From Hermatobates lingyangjiaoensis (Eukaryota > Arthropoda > Insecta > Hemiptera > Hermatobatidae), in the NCBI GenBank assembly GCA_026182355.1, contig JAPFBL010001617.1:7751001-7815000 (forward strand): a stretch of DNA of 64,000 nt. The letters are read 5' to 3'. A program made the translations under genes and the position numbers. Shown in pieces: positions 14,214 to 26,000 of the stretch. The notes under the pieces were generated by a model. It did not search any database. It was not told the origin of the DNA and worked only from the letters and a program-made list of their open reading frames with translations. How positions within the stretch are numbered: the stretch's first letter is position 1; each line of letters begins with the position of its first letter.

Positions 14214-14757
14214 ATACAGTACTGTACGAACACACGCGAACAACTTACTTTAAGCTTTAATTAAAATTATGAAGTGAATAGAAAATAATTTGTTTAACTT
14301 TGTAGAACTTTTATTCATAATTTTTTTAACTTCAGAACTTTTATCATGTTTTTTACTCTGTTTTATATCTTTTTTTCTTAGTTTATTTTTCACTTGTTTT
14401 AACTGCTATCGTCTGAGTTCCTCCTTGTCTGAGGGAATGCTTGGATCATGCTGGAGGGTAGGGGTTGGTCAGTATGATAACAATTAGAGAGAGTCACTCT
14501 CCAACAAGATAAAACGAAGCTAACTGTGTTGCAAAAAATCCCGAGATCTTGGGAAAATCCCAAGAAAAAAATCCTATATTTTAGAGGTATATTTACGTCT
14601 GAGAGCTTAGGAAACGAGTGCATAATTTGATAATTTGGCCTTTCGTATGATGAAAAAATGTTCGTAAGATGAAGTACTTTTATTCCAGAAAGACCTTTTG
14701 TAAGATGAATGTTAGGGAAGAAGAGTCTTTCGTATAAAGATGTACCACTGTATTTAC
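14214..14757. mobile_element. Possible pogo/Tc1-type MITE
   Basis: The right end, read on the minus strand, is TA followed by CAGTGGTACATCTTTATACG. Several short blocks of the type 'CGTATGATGAA' and 'CGTAAGATGAA' follow, a style typical of pogo/Tigger-like non-autonomous elements. The left end, TACAGTACTGTACGAAC at about 14,212, is a weaker match to the same inverted repeat, so the left border is uncertain. A 120-codon minus-strand open frame inside it (14,399-14,761) has no recognisable transposase motif and is probably incidental. Confidence 0.4.
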
Positions 14758-15994
14758 TCACGAGCTGATTTACAATTTTTCATCTTAATTCACATTTTAA
14801 GCCACTTCTACAGTTGCACTATCAAAAGTAGATGGCTTTAAACAAATGCTAATCATAATAGATCATATAATCATAAAATAGCTTAGTATAAGTAGCATAT
14901 CTTCACTGTTCAAATAATTCAAATAAATTAGTTTTTTATACAGATATATTTCATTAAAGTAAAATACTTTAAGTTCTATGTAATCAAATTAAAATAAATT
15001 TGTAAGTATTGTAGCTCTGTACTTATAAATAACACAGAGTATATTTGAGAGTAAATTTGAGTTTGGAATTTGATTTGAGTATGCAAAACTGGCTAATTAC
15101 TGATAGATTTTTTTCTCAAAATACGTATATTTACAGCAACCTTATGAGAAATTACAGCACGCAGAGAAAAGACAATATTTACTCAGAGTAAATGGATTTT
15201 TATAATTTTTGACAAGGGGAAAGAAATAAATGCGGTTTTAATTATGTTTAAGTATGTTTAACATTTATTAACATAACCATTTTAGTATTATATAAAAATT
15301 TCATAAAATGCTACATCAAAGTTGAAAAAAGTAACTCTTAACCCCGCAGATAACTAGTGTTTGTTTTCCAAATTATTTACGTCTATGTTATTAAAAGAAA
15401 AATTGTTCAACAAGAATCGAACTGTTGAGACCTGGAAAATTTAAACCAACATTATAAATTTTTCATTGGATTTGGTTATTTGATATATTTATAATATCAT
15501 GTATATATAATTATAAAAAATAATAATATATGTAACCAAAATGTTGCATATACATAAGGTTGCTGACTCACTTGGTCCTTCAGGAATAACATATTAGTCT
15601 ATTCTTGGTCAGTTATATCGTAATGCTGAAGAAAATACAAGTCATATCAATGGGAACCTTATGTTTAAATATTTTACTTATTAATTACTTATTGTGTAAA
15701 TATTTTGAATTATAGAAATAACCTTGCAAGGTGAACAATTCAAGCCAACATTGCATACAAGCACAATTTAATACAAACAGTTGGTGGTTAGTTAAACCAC
15801 TAATCACCTCTAACACATATTAAAGATAAGTTTTATACTTGCCATGAAATTAATAATAATCTTAATGATGTAGCGTTGTCAACATTATTATTATTATCAA
15901 CATAACGACCTCTTATAATAGTAAAGAGGTTACTATTTACAACATTTTCATTACATTGTAAAATGGTGCCTGCCACTGTTGAAAAAATTATTTA

Positions 15995-16065
15995 GTTAAA
16001 TTGATTATTCATGATTTTGAAAATACTTTTAATTACAGTACAGTTTAGCATAGACCAAACCAGAT
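15995..16065 (+). repeat. Diverged repeat X-related 3' end
   Basis: A block reading TTGATTATTCATG, then an AATTACAGTACAGTTTAGCATAG end, resembles the end of the diverged X2 copies at 34.7-34.8 kb and 39.2-39.3 kb. It is old and truncated. Confidence 0.4.
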
Positions 16066-17259
16066 TTTTTTAAAGAAACAAACAAACAAATTTTATAATG
16101 AAAATAATTTTTTATTTTAAGAAAGCTATAAATAAAACAAAACTGTCATCATTATTCTCCAGTGAAGTGATAGGTTTCGGAAGTCCTTCTAAATGAAGTT
16201 TTAATAATTTAGAAGTTTATTCACTCAACTTGATATTTTGTACAAGGATAACTTAAAACAGTAAGTACAATTTTCGTTTCAACTTATTTGTGTAGTATAA
16301 TAACTACTTAAGTAGTTTAATATTAATGACATATGAAATAGTTAGATGATTACTAATTCTTTCAATAAATATGAAGGGTTGATGTTTAAATTAGAATTTA
16401 TTTTTGGTTAACACATTCTGTACTTAAAATAAAATCTTGTGGATTAATCGTGATGTAAAAAAAGATTTAAAATGCTTATTATGGTTTATTAATGAAGTAT
16501 AATTATCTACTGTATTAACAATACACATTTATTACTGAATATTTTATATGAAAATTAGACCTCTTTTAACTAGAAATTGTTGCAAATTAAGACATTAATT
16601 TACTTAATAAAATTACTGTAATTTAAATGAATGAAGAAATATTATTTCCATGAAGTTGTGAAAATGATTTATGAAAGTTATACCCCTTATAAAGTAGTAT
16701 TAATTAAAAAAATATTTTTGATATGTATAACAGTAAAGACATACATATTTATATTTCATAAATAACATAGTACATATTAATCATTGTATATTACATGTAT
16801 GAAGCATATTACGTCTTGGTGTTCTAAAAAAGATTAATTTAACATTCATTTGGCATTAATTTAACATTCATTGTAAATGAAGAAGGTGTAACTATTAATT
16901 TATTGATAAGTAGTGAAGTTCTTACTGCAATTGTAATTTAAAACAAGAAAGATATTTTACTTTTGTAATGAGTATTGAAACAATTAATAGTGTTGAACAT
17001 TATTTAATAATGGCCATTCCATTTTTTTTTCAACAGTCTTAACTATTGATTACCTTTTCATCACAACCAGTAAAATGTTTCCAGGCTAATTAGAATAAAT
17101 CAATTGAACTATGAACTATTATTGTAGATCTTACAATAAACTGTCCCTAGCGTTACAATTTATTTTGAAACTTTAAAGATCAGTCTATTGGAGATGGAGA
17201 TTATTTATTAAATTAAATCTGTGGTTATTTATTATATTCCCTTTATAATTTGTATAATG

Positions 17260-17357
17260 AAGACAGCCACATTAGAATAATCAATTAATTAAATTGATTA
17301 TTTATGAATTTGGTAACATATTTACTCACAGTAATATTGAGTGTAGACTCTTTCAGT
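17260..17357 (+). repeat. Diverged repeat X-related 3' end
   Basis: AATTGATTATTTATGAATTT followed by a GGTAACATATTTACTCACAG block and TTGAGTGTAGAC parallels the X2 terminus at 34,750-34,811. Only the 3' end remains. Confidence 0.5.
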
Positions 17358-19027
17358 TTTTTTTATGTTGTTTACAAATTATACTTTGCACAATGTTTCT
17401 GTCATTCTCATTCATTTAGTGAAATTATTTCTACAGCATAATCCTTTAAATTAATTTAACATATATAAATTACTCGTCACAATGGACATACTTATCAATT
17501 ATATTAACGATTAAGGTAAGGATGGCATATTGCTCCTTCATTTAATGCATTGAAGGCAGTCAAATATATTAGGCACACATTTTCTTTTCCAATATATTTA
17601 CAAATTTAATATGTTTAATAAGTGAAATAACATCTCACATTTTTTTAAATTGTGCTTCCAGCGCTGATTTGATTCTTGCTGATTTTTTTGTATATATAAA
17701 GCGAAAGTTATTATTTGACGTTGTAAGAATCTGTGATTCTGACAAGCAATCATAGAAGGAAGTTATTATTTGACTTTATCTGTCTTTCTAGAATCTAAAA
17801 CAAAATTTGCTTTCTATTGATCTTAATATTGCGATGATGTTATGTCCAAAAAGGCAAATTTTTATTGTCTCCAAAAGAAAGAGGAACAATAGTTTGTGTT
17901 TTGGCATAAATTATCATAAAAAACCTTTATAATGGTTCGACATTGACAAAAACTATGCAGGTATTCTCCTGTTGAGGATTATTTATATCAGGAATTTCAT
18001 AATTTTGTATCAAACGTAGGAATAATCCCCACCCACATACACTTAGATCTCACTAAAACAATGTCGGAATGGCTTTAGAGCACATAAAGAAGTTTAAATC
18101 AATCAAAATTTCAAAATAAAATGTTGTTATTGCCACTGAATGTTGCTTACAGTGAAGTAAAATATTGTTGTCTAAACCTATTATTAAATAACTTAGTAAT
18201 AACTTATTTCTCAAAGTTATTTAATAAAATGGATGTTATAATTTAAATAAAAATTATAACTTGTTTAATTTCTCCTGGAAATTATTCAATGAACCTATGA
18301 TTAATTTTACTGTCTTGTTCAATGGAACTTATATAAAATTTTCTGTAAAAAATATTTGTGGATTGGCGAATGAAAAGTAAATGTATTCAATACACAGATC
18401 AAATTTATGTACACGGATAAACATGTCTTCGGGCAGTAATCATCTCTTTATTTTCATTCTTTTCAACTCTGTCTTCACCAATATTTATAGGAAATTTAGA
18501 GTATTCCTCATATTCTTCTTGAACTCTCATAGTCTGAGTTAAATAGAATTTATTAAATTTGCGCCACAAGTAAGACTGATACAATCATTATAGATATCAG
18601 CATCAGTTCCTCTCTTGACAACTGAAAGAAGTCAATTCCTGAGAGGCTACAGCCAAAGCAATTAGTCATAAAAACTCCTTAATTTAAAGAAAATTAGTTT
18701 CATTAGTTTTAAAGAACTTTCCTTTACCTTCCTATGAATCGGGAGCCTTATTCTATAATTTTAATTGAAAATATAGGCATTATGAAAAAGTCGTTTTTGA
18801 TTACTAACATAATTGTGTGCTGTTAATATTTTACTTATATTAATTTGATAATTTCTATAGTTTCAGTTAACTACAATAAATATCATTTGTTGATATATTA
18901 AATAATTATTTAATATTCTCATTGATTATTCATCAAATTTCCTCTTTCTAAATTTATTATAATTAAATCACTATAATTTAGTTCGAAAAACTATTATTTA
19001 ATCTTTGGATGTCATTTATATCGGGTT

Positions 19028-19086
19028 TTGGTGCAGAAGGAAGCTCGCTGGACGACTGATAAGGTTGTGGGTTCGATTCCTACAAA
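19028..19086 (+). other. tRNA-like relic (degenerate B box)
   Basis: GGTTCGATTCC is a good Pol III B box / T-arm, preceded by a loose A-box-like segment and an anticodon-arm-like stretch. A proper acceptor stem cannot be built, because the 3' side runs into AAAATTTTT. It is best read as a tRNA pseudogene or the head of an old SINE, not a working tRNA gene. Confidence 0.3.
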
Positions 19087-19387
19087 ATTTTTAATATTTT
19101 ATTTAGTTTAGGGCGTGTGCAAATATGTAAACTAAATGATCAGAGTTTTATAAGTATATAGATTATTATTTTCAATTTATAATTGTTGTAAACCATATTG
19201 CAATAAGCATAAAGCTAAAACTGGAAAGTGTGAAAATAAAACTTCCAAATAAAATAACTAGTAAGGGAATTTCAATTTTTGTCCTTGTTTTAGAATTTTG
19301 TTCTCATAAACGCAATAGATTGCTGTTTATTTTTATACTTTACTAGTCCAACATCCGTTGCTTCACCGATGGATATGATAACTTTTT

Positions 19388-19525
<138 letters not shown>

Positions 19526-19693
19526 CAATTAAAAGAAACGGTCCAGCGGACTTTTTTAAATAAAATAACTTCAAAATGAAGGAAACACACAGAAAGACAC
19601 AGACATAACTCACATTGATATTTCGACCATTGTCGTCATCAGGAGGTGTGAAGAGTGAAGAGTCCCGATGGTCGAAATATCGATGTGAGTTAT
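19526..19693. repeat. Head-to-head PLE tail pair, family A
   Basis: The left arm is an antisense tail ending on the (AT)n. The right arm is a short sense copy (19,669-19,693). Both contain the block reading TGGTCGAAATATCGATGTGAG on the sense strand. The antisense arm carries CTGATGA, a GAC...GTC stem and GAAA in order (19,621-19,642). The same family recurs at 31,795-32,014 with a complete right arm. (TA)n follows the right arm at about 19,698. This is non-coding retroelement terminal sequence. Confidence 0.75.
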
Positions 19694-19710
19694 CTCACAT
19701 ATATATATAT

Positions 19711-19814
19711 AAAGATTTCACATAAACACGTGAAATAACAATCAATGATCAAACCACAATAAGAAATGGGAAAACAAGACTAAGATCTTTCAACCGTAAC
19801 AAGCGGTCTTCGTC
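19711..19814 (-). repeat. PLE tail, family B, antisense
   Basis: Matches the family B arms at 32,335-32,720 (shared blocks include CACATAAACACGTGAAATAA and GATCAAACCACAATAAGAAA). On the minus strand it reads TGACGAAGACCGC, a loop, CGGTT, GAAAGATCTTAGTC. It is truncated exactly at the TGACGA core where it meets a sense PLE coding fragment, giving a head-to-head junction. Confidence 0.8.
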
Positions 19815-20253
19815 AACAGAGCCCCCTTTATTATCAAATTCTATAGTTTTGCCATACCACGAATCATTGGACCCCCTTCCAAGATTAGCCAAACAACTTG
19901 ATTTTAATATAGTGTTTTCTAATCGTAATAACGTGGGTAATATGTTAATAAAAAACTCTCCCAGCGAATTGGAGTCCGCTGGTATTTATAAAATACCGTG
20001 AAAAAATTGTCATAAAATTTATATTGGTCAAACTGGTAAATCATTAAAAACACGTGTAAAACAACATTAATATAACGTAAGTAGACAGGAAAAAAGTAGT
20101 GCCTTATTCTTGCATATAAAAAATGAAAATCATCATATTGATTGGACAGGAGCTAAATTTATTGCCTATGAAAAATCAATGTTGTTAAGAAATATTATTG
20201 AATCGTTTCTAATTAAATTTAATAGATCAAATATTATAAACATTAGTAACTAG
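19815..20253 (+). pseudogene. Penelope-like element C-terminus with GIY-YIG endonuclease
   Basis: The reading frame runs through an RT-to-endonuclease linker (LPRLAKQLDFNIVFSNRNNV) into GIYKIP, then C..IYIGQTGKSLKTRVKQH, the GIY-YIG nuclease signature of Penelope-like retroelements. In live elements this domain nicks the target for reverse transcription. Disabling changes are visible. A TGA at 19,999-20,001 replaces the Cys codon after GIYKIP, and a TAA follows the conserved His of KQH. The downstream part (KSSALFLHIKNENHHIDW.. and a SMLLRNIIESFLIK helix) is still recognisable. The copy is 5'-truncated, its own tail is missing, and it is joined head-to-head to an antisense tail. Confidence 0.85.
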
Positions 20254-20258
20254 TATAT

Positions 20259-20495
20259 AGGTGTGTTCTCTAATCGAGGTTCGGTCAATTTTCCAGGATA
20301 AAAAATTAAACTCTCGTTGCCAACGTTTCGGTTTTATTTAAAACCTTTTTCATAGGCAGAAGTAAGAATTTTCTTAGTTAAAAAATTCTTACTTCTGCCT
20401 ATGAAAAAGGTTTTAAATAAAACCGAAACGTTGGCAACGAGAGTTTAATTTTTTATCCTGGAAAATTGACCGAACCCCGATTAGAGAACACACCT
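20259..20495. repeat. Near-perfect palindrome, PLE-type tail family C
   Basis: Two arms of about 113 bases (roughly 20,259-20,372 and 20,381-20,495) are reverse complements with only one or two differences, separated by under 10 bases. The sense arm contains CCTATGAAAAAGG, a T/A-rich loop, then CCGAAACGTTGGC. The GAAACGTT end fits the GAAA + self-complementary ACGT pattern of the other tails. The outer ends are ACACACCTA. There is no coding sequence. Confidence 0.85.
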
Positions 20496-20545
20496 ATTCT
20501 ATCAAACGGTCGATATATTATTGAATCTGTTATATATATATATAT

Positions 20546-20744
20546 ATCAAACGATTACAAGAATAGAATACAAAAAAAAATACAAAACTCACTTCAATAT
20601 TTTGACCTCAAGCAATGTTGTCATCAGGCAAACTGACAGCAGAACACAACTCATCATCTTCTTCTTCTCCTGATGATTGCGAGGTCGAAATATTGAAGTG
20701 AGTTCTGTGTTTTTCTTTGTGTTCTTTTCTTTTAATCGTTTGAT
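20546..20744. repeat. Head-to-head PLE tail pair, family D, in (TA)n
   Basis: Imperfect inverted arms (20,546-20,610 and 20,681-20,744) begin and end with ATCAAACGATT and its complement. (TA)n lies on the left, and a TA-rich stretch then a 40-base (TA)n at 20,823 lie on the right. The right arm has CCTGATGATTGCGAGGTC, then GAAATATT (20,669-20,694). The left arm has CTGATGACAACATTGC with the GAAA decayed to AAAA. Confidence 0.75.
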
Positions 20745-20819
20745 ATGTTACCGTAACGGACTGTTTCATATTTTTAATTATATATAACATAGCATGAATC
20801 AAATTAACAATATATTTGT

Positions 20820-20822
<3 letters not shown>

Positions 20823-20862
<40 letters not shown>
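20823..20862. repeat. (TA)n microsatellite
   Basis: About 40 bases of perfect TA repeat closing the 19.4-20.9 kb cluster of palindromic tails. Confidence 0.95.
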
Positions 20863-20867
<5 letters not shown>

Positions 20868-21745
20868 TTGTATTTATATTTGTATATATATTATTTGATT
20901 ATATAAAAAACTGCACATTTCGAAACGAATTTAATGAATCTTATTTACGAAGGAAAATGAAAAGCCTAAACAATTTGGCTCTTCTTGAAAATGATGTATT
21001 TTAAGATATACTTCCATGATTTTGTAAAAAATGGGACAAATATATTTCCTATGACAGTATTCAAATGAATCATGTTTTGTACTACTTGCAAATAGCGCTT
21101 CTAGGTTTTATCGTAAAAAACGTATTTATCGTTTCAATCATAAATAAGTCTATATAAACGGAAAATAATATTTATCTTTATATTCATGCCTATATTGCTT
21201 GTTTACATATCTACATATGTACAGTAAATCTGTAAGGGAATAATTTCTGAATACACAACATTTCTTGTTAACATTTTCTCTTGCTCGTCTCGTGTTCGTT
21301 TCTGCCGCATGTTAGTAGCAAACTCCTGTTGATGAGTACACATTTTTATGTGGTTTGGATCTCTAACCCAAGTTAAAGCAACATTCAACTGACCATGAGT
21401 AAATACTGGTGATGGTAGATAGAGGCGACATTTACTATAACTGTCCCTGGGTTTTATTAATTAATATTGAAAAGACTGGCCTGATAGGAAATTGTCGCCT
21501 TATTCTTGATAATAAATTCCAAGTCTGTATTTATATAATTGTGTTATATATTTACAGTTATAATATAATTTATATTATTTTTTTGTTATTGAATATGAAT
21601 ACATATTTGTTCTTATTTGGAATATTTATTCATACAAATAACTTGGAAAATAAACTTTTGAATATACAGGAACTTATTTTGATGAGGTAATTAGTGTATA
21701 ATATACTCCATTTTGTAAAATTTATTACATTAATTATGACGTATA
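20863..21745. other. AT-rich intergenic DNA
   Basis: No gene or repeat recognised. Open frames on both strands are short and AT-driven. Confidence 0.5.
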
Positions 21746-23408
21746 TTTTTTTACTTTACTATAAGTAAAGTATAGTGATCGTGAAAAAAGATCGTGAGAT
21801 TTTGACGGAATTACATGTTTTGAGGTCCCAGAAGTCGTTTTATGACGTTTTTACGATGATGTCTGTGTGTGTGTGTGGGTGGGTGGGTGGGTGGGTGGGT
21901 GCGTGTGTTAGCATTGCTTGTTACCACGCTACGGTCCAGAATCTTTGATGGATTAAGTTGATATTTTACACAAAAATGGGCCTCATAAAGACGAAGATCC
22001 CTATTGTTTGGGAAGAATTATACATGATGGGAAAGTCACTTTTTTTGCCAAAAAGTTTTTTTTAAAACATTTATTTCTCCTAAACTGATAACCCTAGAGT
22101 TTTGAAATTTTCACATTATCTTTGAAGTTACAAATGCAACAAACGAAAAAAATATTCAGAATTTTAAAACAACAGAAAATAATTTTTTTTCAATAAAATG
22201 TACAAATTTTGACTTATAATTCAATCTCAAACCTTGTGAGAGCAATACAAGCCATACTGTTTGACGGACAAGAATGAAACTATGCCTATAAATAGAACAT
22301 TATGTGTAGAATGAGTTGAGATATTTTTTTTCAAAATTACATTAGCTAATGGGGCGTTACAGTACGATTTCTGTTTTCAGAAAATGTTTTTTTGACGCTA
22401 AACGGCTCATTAAAAAATAATGAAAATTTGACCAAAAATGGAACAAAAAATTAGCAATTCATAGAAAAAAAATCATGAAGTTTCAATTACGGGAAAGAGC
22501 AATAACGATATAAAAACTCTTTGTTTACCCTAGACTAAGAGATCACCTGCTATACTTGTCGAATTTTTTGTATTTTTTTACATTGTTTACATTGACTTAG
22601 AAATTTTTTGAGCGAATCCACTGAGATAAAATTGATTTTATAAAGGAACAGTTTAAATTGTTTATTGAATTATATGAGATGTAAGAGGAATAATATTGTG
22701 CAGGAAAATGATAACACTCACTCAGAAAAAAATCGTATATATGTTATTTGACAAAGGGGAAGGAAAATGATCTTATTAAATACTAAGAAGCTTATTATTA
22801 TTATTATTTTAAAGATTAAAATTCCCAGTATAATAATTCTATAAAAGACCAAAAATGTAAATGATAATTCAGAATCTGAATCTTTCGTTTAGAGATTAAT
22901 AAATGTAATTATCGTACATCTTTAATTAACAAATCACCTTAAAACAACATTTTCTTCGCAGTTAAAGATGTTTTTCAGAGAAAAAAAAGGTATTTTCCTG
23001 TTTTAAATTTAAAAATTTTACTTTAATATTCAAAGTAGAAGGATGTCAAGTAAACGATGTAAGAAATCAACTGGCTGTTTGAACGAAAGCCATTCTCTTG
23101 TAGGAGAATAAATCGTTTCAGGAAATGTTCACTTTGGTTTTTCAATAATGTTATTACTGCTGTAGTTATACTAATGCAATTATTTGCAAATAATAAATTA
23201 TTTGTGATGTACAAAAATAAGCTTATAAAATGATATGTCCTTCAATCACTATCTGTACTACCTCAGGAATGATAGGCTAATAATTATATCCCATTTAGAT
23301 GTTTACGTTATGCTTAAATGAGACGTTATGTTTTATATACTCAAGAAATTTGACATTAAGTTACTCATAGTAAAGTAGAGTGTAGGCCACTCCAGATTTT
23401 TTTTTTTG
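21746..23408 (+). mobile_element. Repeat X, full-length copy 1 (Helentron/HINE-like?)
   Basis: A 1.65 kb non-coding repeat. It begins T-run + ACTTTACTATAAGTAAAG and ends TAAAGTAGAGTGTAGGCC + ACTCCAGATTTTTTT. Near the 5' end is a self-complementary hairpin (CTTTACTATAAGTAAAG). Near the 3' end TTACTCATAGTAAAG is the inverted counterpart of the 5' CTTTACTATAAGTAA. A GAGTG/CACTC hairpin lies just inside the 3' terminus, and about 100 bases from the 5' end is a GTGTGT(GGGT)n microsatellite. Asymmetric subterminal inverted repeats, a terminal hairpin, an internal microsatellite and T-rich borders resemble Helentron-associated non-autonomous elements. No protein motif was found in six frames. Confidence 0.75.
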
Positions 23409-24436
23409 TACCTACGTATTAGAGTGAATATGAATGTTTATTTTGCATGTTTGTATAAGTGAGTGTGTATAATGTTTCAGCACTCAACTCATCATATCTA
23501 TTTTCAAGACATAAATATTTCTTGAATAGTAATAATAATCTATAGTGTTCGTAACTTAAATTGAAACCTTTTCTTAATTTGAACTTCCATGCCTACTGAT
23601 TTAAAAAGATTTATTTTATATTTAGCAGTAAATTAATATGATAATACAAATTATAAGCATTACAAATAAGAAAGAAACATTATTTAACATTTTAGTACCA
23701 CTATCATAAGAGAAGAAATACTAGAAAGATTTCTTGTAAAATCCGATTATGAATACATTATTGTAAATTTTATTTACACTTATTTAGTTTATTACATTTC
23801 CCACAATTTAAAAATCAAGTAGTATCATTCTTTATGAATTTCAGAATAATCTTAATTTTTTGTCACTTTCTATTTAGATGCGTACATACGTATATTGTAT
23901 TCCATTGTTTCCTGAGAATAATTTGCAGAAAATTATAATGTCTATTGAAATAATTACTTATAACATGTTTATAATATTCTATATATTTATCAGTAGTGCA
24001 CATTTCATTTTATAACCACTCAAAAAGAGGTTATTAGTATATGACTTGTAAAAAAGGTCATCAATGGGCCATTTACACAAAGGAAGAATGAAAATAGCTC
24101 GACACAAAACATCTTTTATGTGGAGACTCGGTGATTCTTTGCCTCATTCTAATCATGAGTAAATACCACAAAATAAAAGATTATATAGCTCGTGAGTTAA
24201 AACATGGAAGGTTTTATAAACTAAAATTCACAATCTTATGTGATTATACCAGCAAATTTAAAACCAATGTAGGTTACAAGAATAGAATTTAATAATAAGT
24301 TTTATTACTGTTCTTCAGTTTTTAACCTTATAATCATTGACTTCGGAAACTTATGAATGTAATAAAATCTATTTGATGGATATTATAAAAACCAATAAAT
24401 TGTATGAAGGATAAAAAGACGACTATATAATTGATG
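23409..24436. other. AT-rich intergenic DNA
   Basis: I see no gene, RNA or recognisable repeat between the end of repeat X and the degraded family B palindrome. Confidence 0.5.
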
Positions 24437-24640
24437 ATATATAACAAGATTTTACTATAAACATATGAAATAAAATCAACGTCTAACCCACAGTAAGAAA
24501 TCAGGAATAAGACTAAGATCTTTCAACCGTAACAAGCGGTCTACTTAAGAGTCAAATCTTAACTGATTTCTTCTCTGAACAAATCAGTTGAAATATGACC
24601 ATGTCGAAGACCGCTTGATGCGGTTGAAAGATAGTGTTAC
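24437..24640. repeat. Degraded head-to-head PLE tail pair, family B
   Basis: The left antisense arm carries AGACTAAGATCTTTCAACCG then TAACAAGCGGTCT (24,511-24,543). The right sense arm carries TCGAAGACCGCTTGATGCGG then TTGAAAGAT (24,603-24,632). This is the same family as 32,335-32,720, with mutated arms, a damaged CTGACGA core and no (TA)n left. It is an old copy. Confidence 0.65.
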
Positions 24641-25009
24641 CAAATATCAGGTAACGATTCTGGCTAAAATAATACAAAAAATGAGCTAAAAAGAGCTCTT
24701 TTTTTCCAAACTGAGCTAAGAAAAAGGGTCAAATGGCAATATAACGAATATAACATTCTAAACAGTATTTTAATAATGTTTTTTTGAACAAGATTACAAT
24801 TTTGTTTATCAAATGTAGTTACTAAATTCAATACTTCATGAGAATTTTCGGTCTTTCTGGTTTCATAAATTTAGTTGGTCCCTATTACCGCAATAATGTC
24901 AAAAGAAACATCAAAATCATAGGAGCATATTTAATAACGTTTTAATTCATCTCTTGTTGGCAGTTTACTAACTATTGTTGATAAATTAATTTTGTTTCAA
25001 AGTTTGTTT

Positions 25010-25100
25010 TTACTTTACTAGAAGTAAAGTATAGTGATCGTGAAAAAATTCGATCTCGAAATTTTGACGGAATTACATGTTTCGAGTTTACACAAAAATG
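25010..25100 (+). repeat. Repeat X, 5' end fragment
   Basis: Begins TTTTACTTTACTAGAAGTAA then AGTATAGTGATCGTG and continues to TTACATGTTTCGAG. It then skips about 130 bases of the full element and shows TTTACACAAAAATGGGCCCC before sequence identity switches to the GC-rich retroelement. Together with the 3' part at 26,584 it forms one repeat X copy whose middle has been replaced by the palindrome. Confidence 0.8.
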
Positions 25101-25113
25101 GGCCCCATAGGGA

Positions 25114-25276
25114 AGAACACATACTTTCCGTCTGCACCCCTTGGACGGGGGTTGGCAGCCTTGGTCGGGCTGCGCGTCTTATCCTCAGTTAAACTTGCCC
25201 TAGGAGATTTGATCATCTGCTCTTCATTCCTGGAGAAGGTTGATTTCTGATCGGCTTTTGGAGACTTCCCACTCAT
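25114..25276 (-). pseudogene. Retroelement ORF1-like N-terminus, left arm
   Basis: From ATG at 25,274-25,276 on the minus strand a basic, Ser/Pro/Lys-rich leader is read (MSGKSPKADQKS..., then SPRASLTEDKTR) and continues with RSPTKAANPRPRGADGKY before the frame runs into repeat X sequence. The right arm contains the same start codon and leader. Upstream in both arms is a GC-rich leader with long C and T runs, as in a retroelement 5' untranslated region. I infer the N-terminus of a non-LTR element's first ORF or a gag-like protein. No zinc knuckle or other domain lies within the surviving piece, so the family is not assigned. Confidence 0.4.
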
Positions 25277-25750
25277 CTCGCCGGATGCTCCTTGTTCTCC
25301 TGGTTAAAATTTCGTTTTCCCTGTGCCTGTAGCTCCAACAGGAGCCGAGAAAAACGCGTTTAAAAGTGGGGGCAAAGTACAATCCAGAAATTTTCTGGAT
25401 TAGGGGATTGGCCCAGAGGACCGTAGATGATGGGAAACTGTCAGGGGGGGGGTAAGAAAATAAAAATGGGTAGGGACCAGGTATATGAAAAAAAGGAGGG
25501 GGGGAGTAAAATCGAAAAAACGCAAAAAACGCTGAAAAATTCGATGAGTGAAGGTTAAGAACTTCTCACTATTGCTCCAAAAAATAAAAAACTTAGATGA
25601 AGACGCACTAAAAGAGTGCTCACGCGCAATGCGCTCTCTCTCGACGAAAAATGAGAAAACATTTCCCACGGGGGATGTTCTGAATACCACCAACGATCCA
25701 GGAGTCGCCGAATCCCGGATCTGTTCCGCGACAGGTACCATCCAAGGTAG

Positions 25751-25869
25751 CATGCACAGGTACATCCACAGGTAGCATCCACAGGTACATCCACAGTTAC
25801 CATCCACAGGTAAATCCACAGGTACATCCACAGGTACATCCACAGGTACATCCACAGGTACATCCATAG
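25751..25869 (-). repeat. 12-bp tandem repeats, left of palindrome centre
   Basis: About ten units of ACATCCACAGGT with variants (GC for TA), the inverted equivalent of the right-hand array. In the retroelement orientation they lie at the extreme 5' end, the position where promoter monomers are found in some LINEs. Confidence 0.9.
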
Positions 25870-25881
25870 GTTCGAGTACAT

Positions 25882-26000
25882 ACCTGTGGATGCTACCTGT
25901 GGATGCTACCTGTGGATGCTACCTGTGGATGTACCTGTGGATGTACCTGTGGATGTACCTTTGGATGTACCTGTGGATGCTGCCTGTGGATGTACCTCTG
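25882..26000 (+). repeat. 12-bp tandem repeats, right of palindrome centre
   Basis: About nine units of ACCTGTGGATGT with TA/GC variants. The order of variants differs from the left array, so the two arrays have changed copy number independently while the rest of the arms stayed nearly identical. Confidence 0.9.

Larger units (their letters stand above)
14760..19020. other. AT-rich intergenic DNA with old repeat ends
   Basis: No gene recognised over about 4.2 kb. It contains two diverged 3' ends related to the repeat X family (listed separately). On the minus strand at about 18,415-18,680 there are two short open stretches in different frames, which I could not assign to a family. Confidence 0.5.

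Noticed and set aside
14399..14761. 120-codon minus-strand open frame
   Set aside because: It spans the MITE-like element including its terminal repeat and has no transposase motif. It is likely incidental.
18415..18680. Minus-strand stretches resembling a domain (LSGIDFFQLSREEL; EEYEEYSKFPINIGED)
   Set aside because: The first faintly recalls a Pointed/SAM domain, but the match is weak, the frames differ, and no splice sites or neighbours support an exon.
19028..19086. Possible tRNA gene
   Set aside because: Good B box only. No acceptor stem pairing and a poor A box.
25751..26000. Regularly spaced short repeats that could suggest a CRISPR array
   Set aside because: Units are contiguous 12-base tandem repeats without spacers, in a eukaryotic retroelement.
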